Positions 1-11,584 of a stretch of DNA of 64,000 nt are shown in pieces. The DNA is from Codonopsis lanceolata (Eukaryota; Streptophyta; Magnoliopsida; Asterales; Campanulaceae). The notes below the pieces were generated by a model. The model was not told the DNA's origin, did not search any database, and was given only the letters and a program-made list of their open reading frames with translations. A program made the position numbers and the translations under genes. The DNA lies in assembly GCA_013146195.2 (NCBI GenBank), contig CM028377.1, forward strand, positions 166,139,824-166,203,823, written 5' to 3'. Position 1 is the stretch's first letter, and every line of letters begins with the position of its first letter.

Positions 1-3000
1 CATAACTTTACAATCGTGTCTCACAATTACAAAATAACTGAATATTAATAAATCCAAGCTAAAAGCCCGGAAGACCACCTTCTAGGAATCACTATCCAAG
101 CCGCCACGCAGCACTAACGGGATCACCGCAAAAACTAAGGAAAACAACACACGAAATGAGTCATAATGACCCAGTAAGTTACTAAATGCAAATGTATGGC
201 ATAGCATATCGTGGCATGGCATAATGCACCAACATATATAAAATCATGGTATCTTTATAGTCCACCCATAATAACTTGTATCAGATCATCATGTAACATA
301 AACTGCATAAACCACATAACACGTTCTTTTTCATATAAGTGCTTATACCTAAGCACGTAAAACCAATATCTGGGTCTAGCTCTTCAAATGATCATAAACT
401 GGGTTTCAATCCTCAAATGATCATAACTCACCAGTTCTCTTTAATGAGTTCCTCGTTACATTCATCCGACTCCGGGGATGAGAAATGGGAGCTCGATATC
501 AGGCTAGGAGCCGCTAATACGAGACCACATCCCACTATCGGCCAAATAGTGAGGAGAAAGGGTACCAATGCGGCGATTCATAGCGAATGTTTCCAAAGGC
601 CATGAATCGTCCCATTGCCGACAAAACGACCAAGACGCCAGCTGGACTCAAAATCAAATGATCAAGTAGATTATTTACTTGTATAAACCCAATAAGGACC
701 AAGTTCATCACAAAAGAACTTGTTAATTCAAGTAGGTCATAATGCTCTACAAAACCCAATAAACAATGCACATGCTTGTACACATTAAACATATTCCACT
801 AACTTGTAAGTTTAGTTCAAAAACCACGTATTGAGGTATTCATAAACCTCAAGTCATTACCAATTCAAGAATAGCATATAAGCTCAACAATTCACAACAT
901 GAGGTCTATTAAAGTCCTCAACTCAAGATTAAATCAAAGACTACTACTTAGTCTAAGAACCACCACAATTCAAAACTTAGCATTAAGCTTCACTTAAAGG
1001 CACACCGGACTTAGCCAAAGTCCTTATAGCCGACATCATCAAAACCCATCTCATGAATGACAAGACTACCTTGTAGTCTAAATCCGCAAGTACTATCATA
1101 TGCTCGCGACTAAATTCCTTATAGTGAATTCTTCGAATAACCATTACTAAATAGTGCTCGAGACCATGGGTTGGTCTCTAATACTCCGTGCTTTACAAGC
1201 ACGCTCTAAACAAGTTCCCAATGGGTCTCTATAACATGAGTGTCTCCTTCGGTCACAACAAGATACTCGGGTGCGCACAACATAAGCAAACGAGACCCGA
1301 ACATCGTAGGATCTCAACCAAAGGCTTGTTATCACATTATTGGCCTCACAATGACTCCGTTGAGTCTTAATTCTATATTCCATTCTTTATGTGTTTCATA
1401 GACCCACAACTAAACACTTCCTTCATATATACTACAAAATCCCAAAGTTCCTTCGGGCTTGATTCCCGAGCCCTAAAACCCAAGAATCCATCATAATTAT
1501 AATCAAACGGAATCCAATTGTCGTAGGATTCCAACCCGAGTTCACAATCACATTAATGAACATATTTCGACTCCGTTGAGTCTAAACACCAAGTTTCATT
1601 ATTTACATCTCTCATCGATCTCAACATTAACCCCAATAATTCGGGTTTGACTCTCAAGCCTAAAATTCACAATTAATCCCAACATAGATCAAACCCATTT
1701 CATAAGTCATACAATTTCAATTAAATGTTTCCACTCATATTATCATGTGAGTTCATACACCCAAAGCCCCAATCATAGGCATAATTCCACCATAAACCCA
1801 AATAGCATAAAGGCATGATTTCTAGCATGCTCAAGCCTAGAAACACAAAAGGGAGAGTAATCATATACCTCACTAATCATAGGAGTCATCTACAAATACC
1901 CCTAACAAGTTCATACCTCAAAAATCCCCAAAAATTGGGCAAACATAGCATACAAGTGTTCATTGCCCACAAATAGCATACAAGTTGTTTTCCTTAGGGC
2001 CAATGAACCAAAATCAAAAGAAAGTAACTTACCTAGCTTGAGTGAAAACTCAAGAGAACGCAAATCCGATCGGTGAAGTCGTTCTACTCGTCGAGAGCTT
2101 CAAGAATCCGAAGTTTGAAGGAGATCGGGTGGTCGGATCGTCGTGGATCGAAGAGAGAAGAGCTAGGGCTCAAGAGTCTCCCATGGAGTCTCTCTCTCTA
2201 TTTTACGTATGATGGAGAGGAAGGAATGAGGAATTTTCAGTAAATGGTGAAGGGGTTTGGGTATTTATACCCCCAAATTAAGAAGGGCACAAGGGACATT
2301 TCTCAAGTGCAATTAGTGGAGATTAGGGGTAATCAAGCTCTAATCCAACCTTAATTAACTTCTAAATAATGTTAGGACATGTTTAGGGTTAAGTATGAGA
2401 GGTTAGGAAGGGTTTAGAGGGGGTTTAATGAGGGTAGAATAGGTAAAACACGTCACAACTCAAAACAGGGGAAGAAAATCCCGTAGCAGTTTCTGGGGTT
2501 GAGGCGGGCGCCTCAACCTTCTCCATGCGGCCGCCTCACCTCTTCTCTGCACAAGGGTGCTCTCAGTATCTGAGGCGGGCGCCTCAGTCCATCCCATGCG
2601 GCCGCCTCGGCTCCTGAACCTCCAAAACTTGGTCTAAACTTGATCTAAATGATTCCAAACTTATGGGCAACCATCCTAAGGTCTAACCCAACTCAAAACA
2701 AGTCTAAAACACACCCGAACAACTCCCGAAACAACTCGGAGCGAAACCGGGAAGGGGTGCAACAACGTGCAACCGGGACGACGAACGAACTCGAAATCAA
2801 ACGAGCAATGAAAGGAGACTTTTAAGGCAAGTCTAAGGGCTAATGAAGAAGCTTAAATACTTCTAGGAAGTTGAATAACAACTTAGGGAAATAAGAATCC
2901 CAAAGGAGAGGCGATTACGCGACTCGATTCCCGAACTACGCGATAGAGACGAACGCTATCTCCAAAACTCCCAAAATCATCGATAGACTTAAGGAACACC

Positions 3001-3307
3001 TCCAACTTGAAGTCTAACACATCTAAACATGTCAACAAACCATCTTAAAGAGGTCTAGGACCCAAACCGAGGTCACAAACACAAAACGGAAGTAAATCCT
3101 CAATCGCGTCGCATTCCGACTATCGTCGGGTCACGACTTGTGACTTTAGCAAGTCAACAACTATATGGGGTCTCTTAATAATGTTTTGATCTTAATATGG
3201 TCTCTCAAACATATCTAGACCCTCTCGCAACCCAAACATACCGTCGACAAGGGAAGAAGTGCAATATAGCACGCAAACCGAGACAACGAAGGAGCGGGGC
3301 GTCACAG
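1..3307 (-). mobile_element. Tekay-type Ty3/Gypsy LTR, partial (left end outside window)
   Basis: On the minus strand this LTR begins at 3307 with TGTGACGCCCCGC. It shares layout and short motifs with the better-anchored Tekay LTR at 13700-16656: the phrase GCCAGCTGGACTC, repeated GACTCCGTTGAGTC, a GC-rich palindrome-like stretch near 2500-2610, and long low-complexity A+T text with no ORF. The base-side flank (3308 onward) has no polypurine tract or chromodomain, so in minus orientation this is either a 5' LTR whose element extends left of the window, or a solo LTR. It is at least 3.3 kb, long but plausible for the Tekay lineage. No coding sequence of note was seen in it. Confidence 0.6.
2495..2615. 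repeat. GC-rich duplicated palindromic motif in Tekay LTR
   Basis: The motif GAGGCGGGCGCCTCA occurs at about 2501 and again, slightly changed, at about 2572. Each is followed by a GCGGCCGCCTC block about 25 bp later. The other Tekay LTR holds a diverged version near 15918-15960. This GC island stands out sharply in A+T-rich sequence and can form hairpins. It may lie in the U3 or R part of the LTR. That placement is inference. Confidence 0.5.
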
Positions 3308-3567
3308 TTTCAGTGCTCAATTCCGCGATAAAAAAATCGCAACGAAGCTCTGCTTCTGCGATCTTCCGATAAAAATAGTACGAGAGGTGCGATATAGGTG
3401 AGTGGAAGCCCCTAGAGTCTCCAAACCCCGTCCAAACTCTGCCAAATCAAAAACCCATAGGTTATAAGTGATCCCTAGCCTAGTTGTTAGGTATCCACCT
3501 CACTTCCCCGGTCCAAAAATCCCAAAGTAAGTCGTTACTCTGCCCGAGTAACGAGCTGAAAAGTCAA
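3308..3567. other. unassigned spacer between Tekay LTR and Tat LTR
   Basis: About 260 bp with no ORF of interest. It may be the beginning of the Tat-A LTR, because the comparable LTR at the right end of the window leaves the window before this point. The true 5' boundary of LTR A therefore cannot be fixed here. The first five bases (GTTTC) would be the right-hand target duplication of the Tekay LTR, but the left copy is outside the window. Confidence 0.4.
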
Positions 3568-4776
3568 AAAATTAAGACTAGGTTCCGCCCAACCAAAAAG
3601 GCCAGAACCTACCCAAATAAGCTGTCACTCAGTCTGCCCGAGTTGACAAGCCCAAACTCTCAAAAATAAAGCAGTTATTCTGCCCAAATCAAAACAACAA
3701 CCACACAACAACAACAAAGACTCCCTCTCCCTGAAGGACAGAGCGAGCACATCGCCGCTATAAAAGGTAAAACCTTTAAGAGCGCCGTTTATTTCTATTT
3801 ATTTATTTTTTCTGTCTTTTATTTATTCTTTAAAAGTTGTTATTTAAATCCGGCGCAATGTAGCCAATATAAGTCGTTGTGCTGCCCGGATTATAGTAGG
3901 AAATATTATGTAAAAGAGCCGTTATAATGGCCAAATATTCTTAAATATGTTTGTAATTATTGGAAGGGAACGGCTGCGAGTCCGTAAATAATGTAGCCAC
4001 GAATGTATTTGTTTAAATTTCCCTGTCATTTTAATACCTTATTTATTTGTGAAATAAATATGACAATAAGCATACTTCAGCCAAAAACCATTTTCGAGAC
4101 CGAAAGGGCGAGTTGGGTGCCTAGCACCTTCCCAACTCGTAACTTAGCCTCCGAACCCGTTTTCTTTTTCTCTGGTTTATTTTTCTTTTTCTTTTTTTGT
4201 TTTGCTTTATTTGCCTTAAAATAAAGATGGCGACTCTAAAACTTTCAGATTCAGTGGGGCCTCGCAACATTCCCTCTTTGCACTTTCCCGTTCTCCCCTA
4301 AAAAAAGGAGATATGGGAATGGAGGGGTGATGCATTCCCATATCCTGGTATCCCCTAAACAAGGGATAACTTGATGCGGGAAACCCAAAGCTCTCATAGT
4401 AATCTGAATGGGCCATAAGGCTATTTTTAATAAAATCCATAGTGGGGGCGTCGCAATATCCTTTTTTGCACTTTTCCGCTTTCCCCTAAAAAAGGGAAAA
4501 TGGGATTGAAAGGGTAATGTATTCCCATATCCTGGTATCCCCTAAACAAGGGATAACTTGATGCGGGAAACCATAAGTTCCCATATTGGATACAAAATCC
4601 ACTCAAGGCAACCGATGCACATTCAAACGTGCTAATATAGACAGCACTCCTCTCACACTTTTGATTTCGTCTTCCCCTAAATAAGGAAGGGTGGAACGAG
4701 AGCAGTGGTATCCCGCATCCGCACGTCAGCACCCCTATCCAGAGGCGCGGGCGCGGTAGCACCCAGGAACCTCACG
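3568..4776 (+). mobile_element. 5' LTR of Tat-lineage element A (5' boundary uncertain)
   Basis: The sequence from about 3568 to 4776 reappears as the reverse complement at 62868-64000. Both copies lie directly upstream of a primer binding site and a gag gene of the same family, so both are LTRs. The end is set by the primer binding site at 4778; element B shows the expected CCTCACA end, while A reads CCTCACG. Inside are A+T-rich runs and a 188 bp tandem duplication. A second PBS-like string, TGGCGACTCTA, occurs at 4229. The start could lie anywhere in 3308-3568. Confidence 0.75.
4254..4606 (+). repeat. 188 bp tandem duplication inside Tat LTR
   Basis: Two diverged units start near 4254 and 4441, each running from a TCGCAA(C/T)AT box to GATGCGGGAAACC. 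The most conserved core is CCTGGTATCCCCTAAACAAG followed by GGATAACTTGATGCGGG. The partner LTR at the right end has the same two units, with one shortened (around 63090-63310). Confidence 0.75.
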
Positions 4777-4777
4777 C

Positions 4778-4794
4778 TGGCGACTGGCTGGGGA
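4778..4794 (+). promoter_or_regulatory. primer binding site of Tat element A
   Basis: TGGCGACTGGCTGGGGA lies immediately downstream of the LTR. Tat/Ogre elements commonly use a PBS of the form TGGCGACTCTGCTGGGGA, so A differs by a small change in the middle. It primes minus-strand DNA synthesis from a host tRNA. Element B has the equivalent, also damaged, at 62851-62866. Confidence 0.7.
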
Positions 4795-5000
4795 GTTGTT
4801 TTATTTTAAATAAAATGGAGGGCTAGACTCGTAAAATAAAACATTTTTGTTTTTATTTGTTTCTCGCGATATGCTTGTCATATTAATTTACGCATTTGAA
4901 TAAAGTGTTCCCATACGGCCGTGGCTATATTTGTGGATATGATCCTCCATCTTGCGCCAGCTTTCGTTCAGATAAGCATGAGCATGTTTAAGAGTATAAA

Positions 5001-5039
<39 letters not shown>

Positions 5040-6196
5040 TCAAAAAGAAAAAATATATATATATATTATATATGTTACAATAAATTCCGGGCAGCACAAC
5101 AAAAGAGCTGGGGCTTTTTTTCCGGCTCTATATTATTATTTATTTCAGTTCATTTTCTTTTTCACTTTATTCTGTATATTTATACATATCTGCATTCATT
5201 CTTCCATTTTATTTTGGGGACATAGGACCAAAGTTTGTAATTAATAGGAATAGATAGTTTCCCCACTTTTCTTTCTATTTCTTAAATTGGTGTGTTTGTT
5301 TGCTTGCGCTAAAAAAATAAAAAGCCGAGAAAATCCACATATAACAGCAAGACAGACCATATTTGCTTTATTTTTCATATATCTGTAAAATAAGTAAAGG
5401 CTTTACTGCTTTCTAGATACGGCACACACGTGCACACATGTAAATATATTCCGAACGGTTACCCTACACCATGGTCAGCCTACCCCCTGCATAAGCCAAC
5501 GTTAGAATGCATATAGTTATTCAGGACACTTCACAGACCGACCGGTTTTTTTCATTTCTGAATTATGGGTCAGCCCCTGTCAAAAAAAAACAAACAAAAA
5601 AAAAATCGAAAAAAAAAAAACATATATGTCAAAAAAAAAATGCGCAAGTTCAAAAAAGATATATACATGATAAGTGCGCACAAAAAAAAATATAGAATAA
5701 ACATAAATAATAAACAGGGGCTGACTTATAACTCTCAGATGCTCGACCTAGACCATTTCGGATGGTGGATCCTGGAAAGAGTATAGGCCCTTCGCCTCGG
5801 GACCACCATCTGGGAGTCGAAAGCGCGTGTGGAATACGTTGGTCCTATACTCTGGAGAAAGAATCCACTGTTCTAGGAAAAGTCCTGAGACTGTCAAAAT
5901 AAAGCAGGTGCCTATCCGGTCAATTGTAGGGAACAAAAAAAATATAATAATAAAATACTAATAAAAAGGCACGCTATACTACAAGCCCAGACAGCCTCCA
6001 GCCAGCCTTCTGATGCCTCCAAAACCCCCATTTTCCTCAGAAACCTGGCCCGAATCTGGAAAGGCAGAGATAATACTGGCCGGTTGATACGGGAAAGTAG
6101 TGCGAACTCGATCGAGAGTATCGCCAGATCGCACAAGGGCAGAATCGCTTAGTTTAGGGCACAAATCCGAAGCGATGCTCGCGTAAAGCGAAGCCT
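4795..6196 (+). other. leader of Tat element A with AT microsatellites
   Basis: This is a 1.4 kb untranslated leader between PBS and gag. It contains (TA)n runs at about 5004-5037 and 5052-5066, poly-A runs at 5582-5640, and a segment at 5730-5935 that is also present in reverse complement in element B (about 61685-61900). No credible ORF. Long leaders are normal in Tat-lineage elements. Confidence 0.7.
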
Positions 6197-8106
6197 ATGG
6201 GTACAGCATTCGGGGGCTCCGGGTATGTTCCGCCTCCAAGGCAATGCAGAATGGTTTGACCAAAGGTTGGAGTGCGCGATGAGTCAAATGGCTAGTCTGG
6301 TGCAAAGTCTAAAATATAGTGGTGAGGTGAATTCTTCCCCTACTATTCCCCAAGAAGCATCCACATCTCAGGTGCCTCCAAACCAAACCCCTCAACCAAA
6401 CACTAACCCACCAAATACTACTACTACCCCAAATCCCAATCCTCCACCAAGCCCTACTACCCAAACATTTATCCTTACCCGTCCTACCCACCATATATTC
6501 CTCCAAATACCCAGAATCCAAATGACCTCCCTTTTCCTATAACTAACCCACTCCTAAATAGCCCACACATGGACCCAAAAAGCTTTAACCCACCAGGCCA
6601 AGTTACCACATATTTACCTCCTAATGATCCTGGTCGCCCGGCTGAAACCGTCAATAACCCACCAACCCAGAATCCATACACTACCCAAAACCCACCAAAC
6701 CAAAATCCCTATACTGTCCAAAATCCATCAACCCAAGACCTTTATCCAACCCAATACCTATATCCAGCCCAGAGTCCTTATAATGCCCAAATTCCATCAG
6801 CTCAGAATCCATACACTACCCAAAACCCACCAAACCAAAATCCTTATACTGTCCAAAATCCATCAACCCAAGACCTTTATCCAACCCAATACCCATATCC
6901 AGCCCAAAATCCTTACCAAAGCCTTCAACCAGGAAATAACCCAGCCTTTCCAAATCCAGCCAATATATACCAAAAACCAACTCCCCCAACCACAAAAATG
7001 GAGGCCGACATGGAAAATATGAAGGCCATGATGCTTAAACTCCTCAATAAAGGGGAATTTTCTACCCGGGCCCTAACATTGCAACCATCGGCAATACTTC
7101 CCTCAAAGTTCAAAATGCCCGACATAGAAAAGTTCGACGGGACTGGATGCCCTATATCCCATTTAAGTCTTATTCTACTGGCATGCAGTCACGGGGAGCT
7201 AGCTTTGAGGCTATGGCTTCAAATTTTCACCTCACCCTGGTAGGAGCTGCCAAACAATGGTTAATGCTGTCTGACAGCAGTACCATGAATACCTGGGACC
7301 AGATAGCCGAAGCATTCCTCGAAAGATACAAAGACAATACTAGTCCTGAAAATAGAAGGGACAAAAAGGAAACCTGCGCCGAGTTTGCAGTCAGGTGGAA
7401 GAGAAAGTTGGCTCAGACCTTTGACAGACCTGATCCGACCGAGTCATGCCGAATGTTCATCAAAAACCTCCCGCCCATTTACCTGGAACATATGCGGTAC
7501 CTCCCCTATACCAATTTCAAAGAAATAGTGGAGATAGGAGCCCGTATTGATGATGATATACGGACTGGCCAACTAAAAACCAATACGTCTCCTAGTTCTT
7601 TCCGTTACTTCAAAGGAAAGGCAACCGCACCAGCTCCAGCCGTCAATATGGTAGGGAATGCCTCAACCCCATTTCATACCCAAAATTATAGCTCTGTTCC
7701 ATGGTATTATGGGTCGGACAGTTACGTCAATACAGGTGGGAGCAAATAATGGCCCTGGCGAAACTTGAAATCGAGCAGGGGTAAGCCGGCATTTTGATGA
7801 ACTACAAGCACCCCAGTCTGTGATACTGCAGGGGCTAATGGCACAAGGAGTGTTGAAGCCGTTGGAGAATTATAAGCCACCTGACCCCCTGCCCAGGACT
7901 TGGAACCATGCCCAGTACTGTGAATATCATCGCTCCGGTGGTCACCTCACCGACAAATGTTACACCCTCAAAAATGCTATCCAGGACCTAATAGATGATA
8001 AGGTTATTGAAAAACCTCCACCCAGACCAAATGTAGTCAATAACCCTCTACCTCAAATGAACATGATTGAGGTTGATGAAACCCTTTTGTGCCCAAGTTT
8101 GAAATA
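6197..8106 (+). pseudogene. Tat element A gag (frameshifted)
   Basis: Gag forms the virus-like particle and binds element RNA. The start is set at the ATG at 6197 because the matching protein of element B begins MGTAFGG there. Order: short N-terminus; long Pro/Gln/Asn-rich region (about 6330-6960) with QNPY repeats; a capsid-like region (MPDIEKFDGTGCP, then TWDQIAEAFLERYKD); and a zinc-knuckle variant, CEYHRSGGHLTDKC, near 7918-7960. Compared with B, reading is broken near 6230, by a one-base loss near 7166, by stops after 7749, and by loss of one A near 8078. No full-length Gag can be made. Confidence 0.85.
6670..6915 (+). repeat. about 135 bp tandem repeat encoding QNPY-type motifs in gag
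   Basis: A block coding for QNPYTTQNPPNQNPY followed by TVQNPSTQDLYPTQY occurs twice in a row (about 6668-6802 and 6803-6912), nearly identical at the DNA level. Element B carries one full and one shortened version (about 60780-60970, minus). The units stay in frame, so the repeat changes the length of the disordered N-terminal Gag region without breaking it. Confidence 0.8.
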
Positions 8107-9303
8107 AATAAACACCCACTTCCATATATCCTCATTCCTATTCCTCCACCCTTATCCATAAAAGAGCCTAGTTGTAATATGCTCTCTTGGGACACCATCC
8201 TTGGTAGCCAAAACACCTGTAACATTGAAAAAGCCACTTGGGTTGGTGGAAATGTTAGCCACCTTACCCGATCTGGCCGAGCCTACCAGCCAAACCCTGA
8301 AAGAGGTGACCACTCTGGAAAAGATCAAGTCACAGATACTAGGGCTAAAACGGTGGAAGATTCTTTATTGACTCAGATGAAGAAAACTCAGGCCAACATC
8401 TCCATCTGGGGCTTACTATGTGCTTCCAAGACCCACCGTGATACGCTGGCTAAGTCACTAAGCCAGGCGGTCGTTCCTATTGAAACCTCCCCCAATGAGC
8501 TTACTCAGATGATCGACAACATTCATTTCGGGAACGTAATAATGTTTACCGATCTAGACCTGCCAAGGGAAAGAACCAACTACATTGATGCTCTTCACAT
8601 CACTGTGGGAATTTTGGAAAAACGGGTTCCCCGAGTTTTGATAGATAATGGGTCTTCACTGAATGTATGTCCTGCCAGCACATTAGCCAAGCTGGGGATA
8701 AAGATATCAGAACTAACTCCTTCCTCACAGACAGTTAAAGCATACGACAACACCAGTCGATGTGTCTTGGGGGTGGTCACTTTAATTTTAACCGTTGGGC
8801 CCTTAAACATGCCAGTCGAGTTCCAAGTCCTGGATATTCCAGCCACCTTTAGCCTGTTGTTGGGACGCCCTTGGATTCATGGGGTAAAAGGGGTAGCCTC
8901 TTCACTACACCAGCGTGTCAAATTCATCCACGATGATCACGTAGTAATTATTCTGGCCAATAAGATCGTGGAGAATAAGGAGAGCAAGGATATCCCAATC
9001 ATCGAGATAGAACATGAAGACACTGGTATTTTTCTTAGTGGCTTTGAGGTTATCCCCCAAGCTGTGGTCAACGCCATCGAATATGGCCGAGAAACTGACA
9101 TCATTGGTAAGAAAGTTACTTCCCTAGGAAACATGGTCCCTTTAAACATGTTCCGAAAAATGAATTATATGCTTGGTCTAGGTCTCGGCAGAAATCAGCA
9201 AGGGCTAGTCAATCTAGTCCAAGATAAACTTAAGGAATGTATCCCTCCTTTCGGTCTAGGATACACGCCTACTCAAAGTAGCCGCGGTCATGAAGCGGCG
9301 TAA
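8089..9303 (+). pseudogene. Tat element A protease and G-patch region of pol
   Basis: This 1.2 kb open stretch holds a retropepsin-type aspartic protease: VLIDNGSSLNVCP near 8635-8673 supplies the catalytic Asp in the D-N-G-S variant usual for Tat elements, and FSLLLGRPWIHG near 8850-8885 is the conserved C-terminal protease motif. It ends in a G-patch-like segment (MLGLGLGRNQQG, about 9169-9204), also known from this lineage and thought to bind nucleic acid. It is separated from gag by one lost base near 8078. The equivalent in B lies at 52607-53180. Confidence 0.85.
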
Positions 9304-11083
9304 GAAAGAAAGCGAGAAAAGAGAAGGCGTCATTATGAATATCCCCCTGTCCAACCCTATAGAAGAACCTTAAATGGTTACTTTGTACGTAAGGGGGAAA
9401 CTGAAGCCTATCTCATGTTTCCTGAACCCTGGATAAACCACAATGGGAAAAGGTGTCCGAGTTGGGAAGTCTTTGACGATGTCAGTATTCTATCAGATGG
9501 TATAGAACAGGTTACCCTGGAGCCCCGTAGCACTGCTTATAAGACTGTCACCATTGAAGATACTTGGTCTATAGATCAAGATGATTATGCTTTGGCCTGC
9601 TAGATGATGACGGTCTAGAGACAGCCTTTACGGGTATGATAGGCGGAGGCACTGATTATGAAAAACTCCTGCTGAGTTTGAGTCTATCTCTAATAAGCCT
9701 CTGCGGGGTGGTACATCACGACCGGTCCGCTCCCGACACCCGCACTGTAGACCGCTCGGATATACTATCCCCGATCCTTTCCCTAGCTTTATGGATTGGT
9801 CATCTACCAATCCGCTACCTATAGTTGAGGATCTCAAACCCCAGGTCCTCAACAATGTAATAACCCCTGTACAGTGTGCTTTTAATAATAATATGGATGT
9901 CTTTGCTTATTCCTTAGTTGCACCTACTTTAAAAGACGCATTAAATAATAATTATGATAATGAGTCATTTAATAAAATGGACCCAAAAGATAAAAATTAT
10001 CTGATTGAGCTTGCAAAGTCAGTCGAGTACCAGGAACAGAGCCATTGATCAGCAAATACTGAAGACCTGTCTACTATCAACCTGGGGCTGGACAATGAAG
10101 TCAAAGAAATCAGAATCGGCAATTACCTCCGAGGTCCAGAAAGAAAGACACTCATTGATCTCCTCAAAGAGTTCGTAGACATCTTTGCCTAGTCTTACGA
10201 AGATATGCCCGGCCTGGATCCAGCTATAGTCGAGCACCGGATTCCCACATACCCGAATGCTCGCCCAGTCAAACAAAAGCTCCGCCGCATTAAGCCAGAA
10301 TGGTCACTACAAGTCAAAGTAGAAATCATGAAGCAGCTGCGCGTCAACTTCATTCGAGTAGTTGAGTACCCGACCTGGCTGTCCAATATAGTGACCGTTC
10401 CCAAGCCCAACGGGAAAGTCAGAATCTGTGTAGACTTCTGCGACCTCAACAAAGCGTCGCCCAAAGATGACTTCCCCCTGCCCAACATTGACATTGTGGT
10501 AGACGCCGTCGCAGCTCACAAAGTCCGATCCTTCGTCGACGGCATGCTGGGCTACAACCAAATCAAAATGGCGGTAGAAGATCAGGAGAAGACCTCATTC
10601 ACCACTCCCTGGGGAACTTACTGTAACACTGTCATGCCATTCGGACTAAAGAATGCCGAAGCCACTTACCAGAGGGCTGCCACCACCCTCTTCCACGACA
10701 TGATCCATAAAGAGATGGAGGTCTATGTTGATGATATGATCGTGCATTCCAGCGACGCCTACGGTGCTCACATTAAAGATCTTCGGAAGTTCTTCGAAAG
10801 ACTCATAAAGCACCAGATGAAACTAAACCCCACCAAATGTACATTTGGGGTTACGAGAGCAAGATCCAGGATTCTTAGTAAGCGAGCAAGGCATCGAGAT
10901 CGAGCCAAGAAAGATCAAAGCCATCCTAGAGATGCCACGGAGAAAACTCCCACCGAAGTCAAAGGCTTCCTAGGCCGGTTGCAGACATCGTCGTTTCATC
11001 GACGGTGACCACCACATGAGCCCCTCTTTAAACTCCTAAAAAGAATACCAACCAAGTGCGGGACGAAGTGCCGCCTAGCCTTC
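9304..11083 (+). pseudogene. Tat element A reverse transcriptase region
   Basis: A linker (9304-9790, several stops) is followed by the RT domain. Recognisable motifs are RIPTYPNARPVKQKLRR (about 10240), VPKPNGKVRICVDF (about 10399), MPFGLKNAEATYQR (about 10634) and the catalytic YVDDMIV (about 10724). An in-frame TAG at 10190-10192 stands where a Trp is expected before SYEDMPGLD. After 10850 the frame breaks near the YLG-type motif. RT copies element RNA into DNA in the cytoplasmic particle; this copy cannot. Confidence 0.88.
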
Positions 11084-11584
11084 GAGAAAATAAAAGCCTA
11101 CCTTACCAATCCCCCTGTGCTAGCTCCACCCCATACACATAAACCTCTCCTCATATACTTAGCCGTCATAGACACATCAGTAGGGGCTATGCTCGCCCAA
11201 GAAAAAGAAGATTCCTACATTGAAAATGCCATATATTTCATAAGCAGGAAGCTCCAAGGAAGCGAGCTCAATTATTCGGCACTGGAAAAAAGCTGCACCG
11301 GCCTAGTCTGGGCCACTCAAAGGCTCAAAACCTATCTCCAGGGAAGGTCCATCAAGCTCATATCCAGAATGGACCCTATCAAATACATCTTCGGTAAGCC
11401 ATCATTGTCCAGCAGACTAGCCAAGTGGTCCTTTCTTCTTAATAAGTTTGACATAACCTATGTCACTCTCAAGTCTATCAAAGGGAGCGTCATTGCAGAC
11501 CACTTAGCCGATCTACCTCTGAAGGCCGAAGATGCAACTGAGCCCGGTTTCCCAGATGAAGGTATCCTGGAAATCACTGACTAG
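11084..11584 (+). pseudogene. Tat element A RNase H domain
   Basis: The open stretch 11117-11584 matches the retroelement RNase H fused to RT: LLIYLAVIDTSVGAMLAQE near the start, then AIYFISRKLQGSELNYSALE, and the C-terminal VIADHLADLP. It degrades RNA in the RNA:DNA hybrid during replication. It ends in a stop before the second RNase H. The same domain is at 50254-50690 in element B. Confidence 0.85.

Noticed and set aside
4229..4262. Alternative primer binding site (TGGCGACTCTA) in LTR A
   Set aside because: It lies inside the LTR shared with B, and the site at 4778 is followed by the leader. Only the first 11 bases resemble a PBS.
8595..8846. Minus-strand ORF within the Tat protease region
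   Set aside because: Antisense shadow of the protease; the same antisense shadow appears at B (52973-53182).
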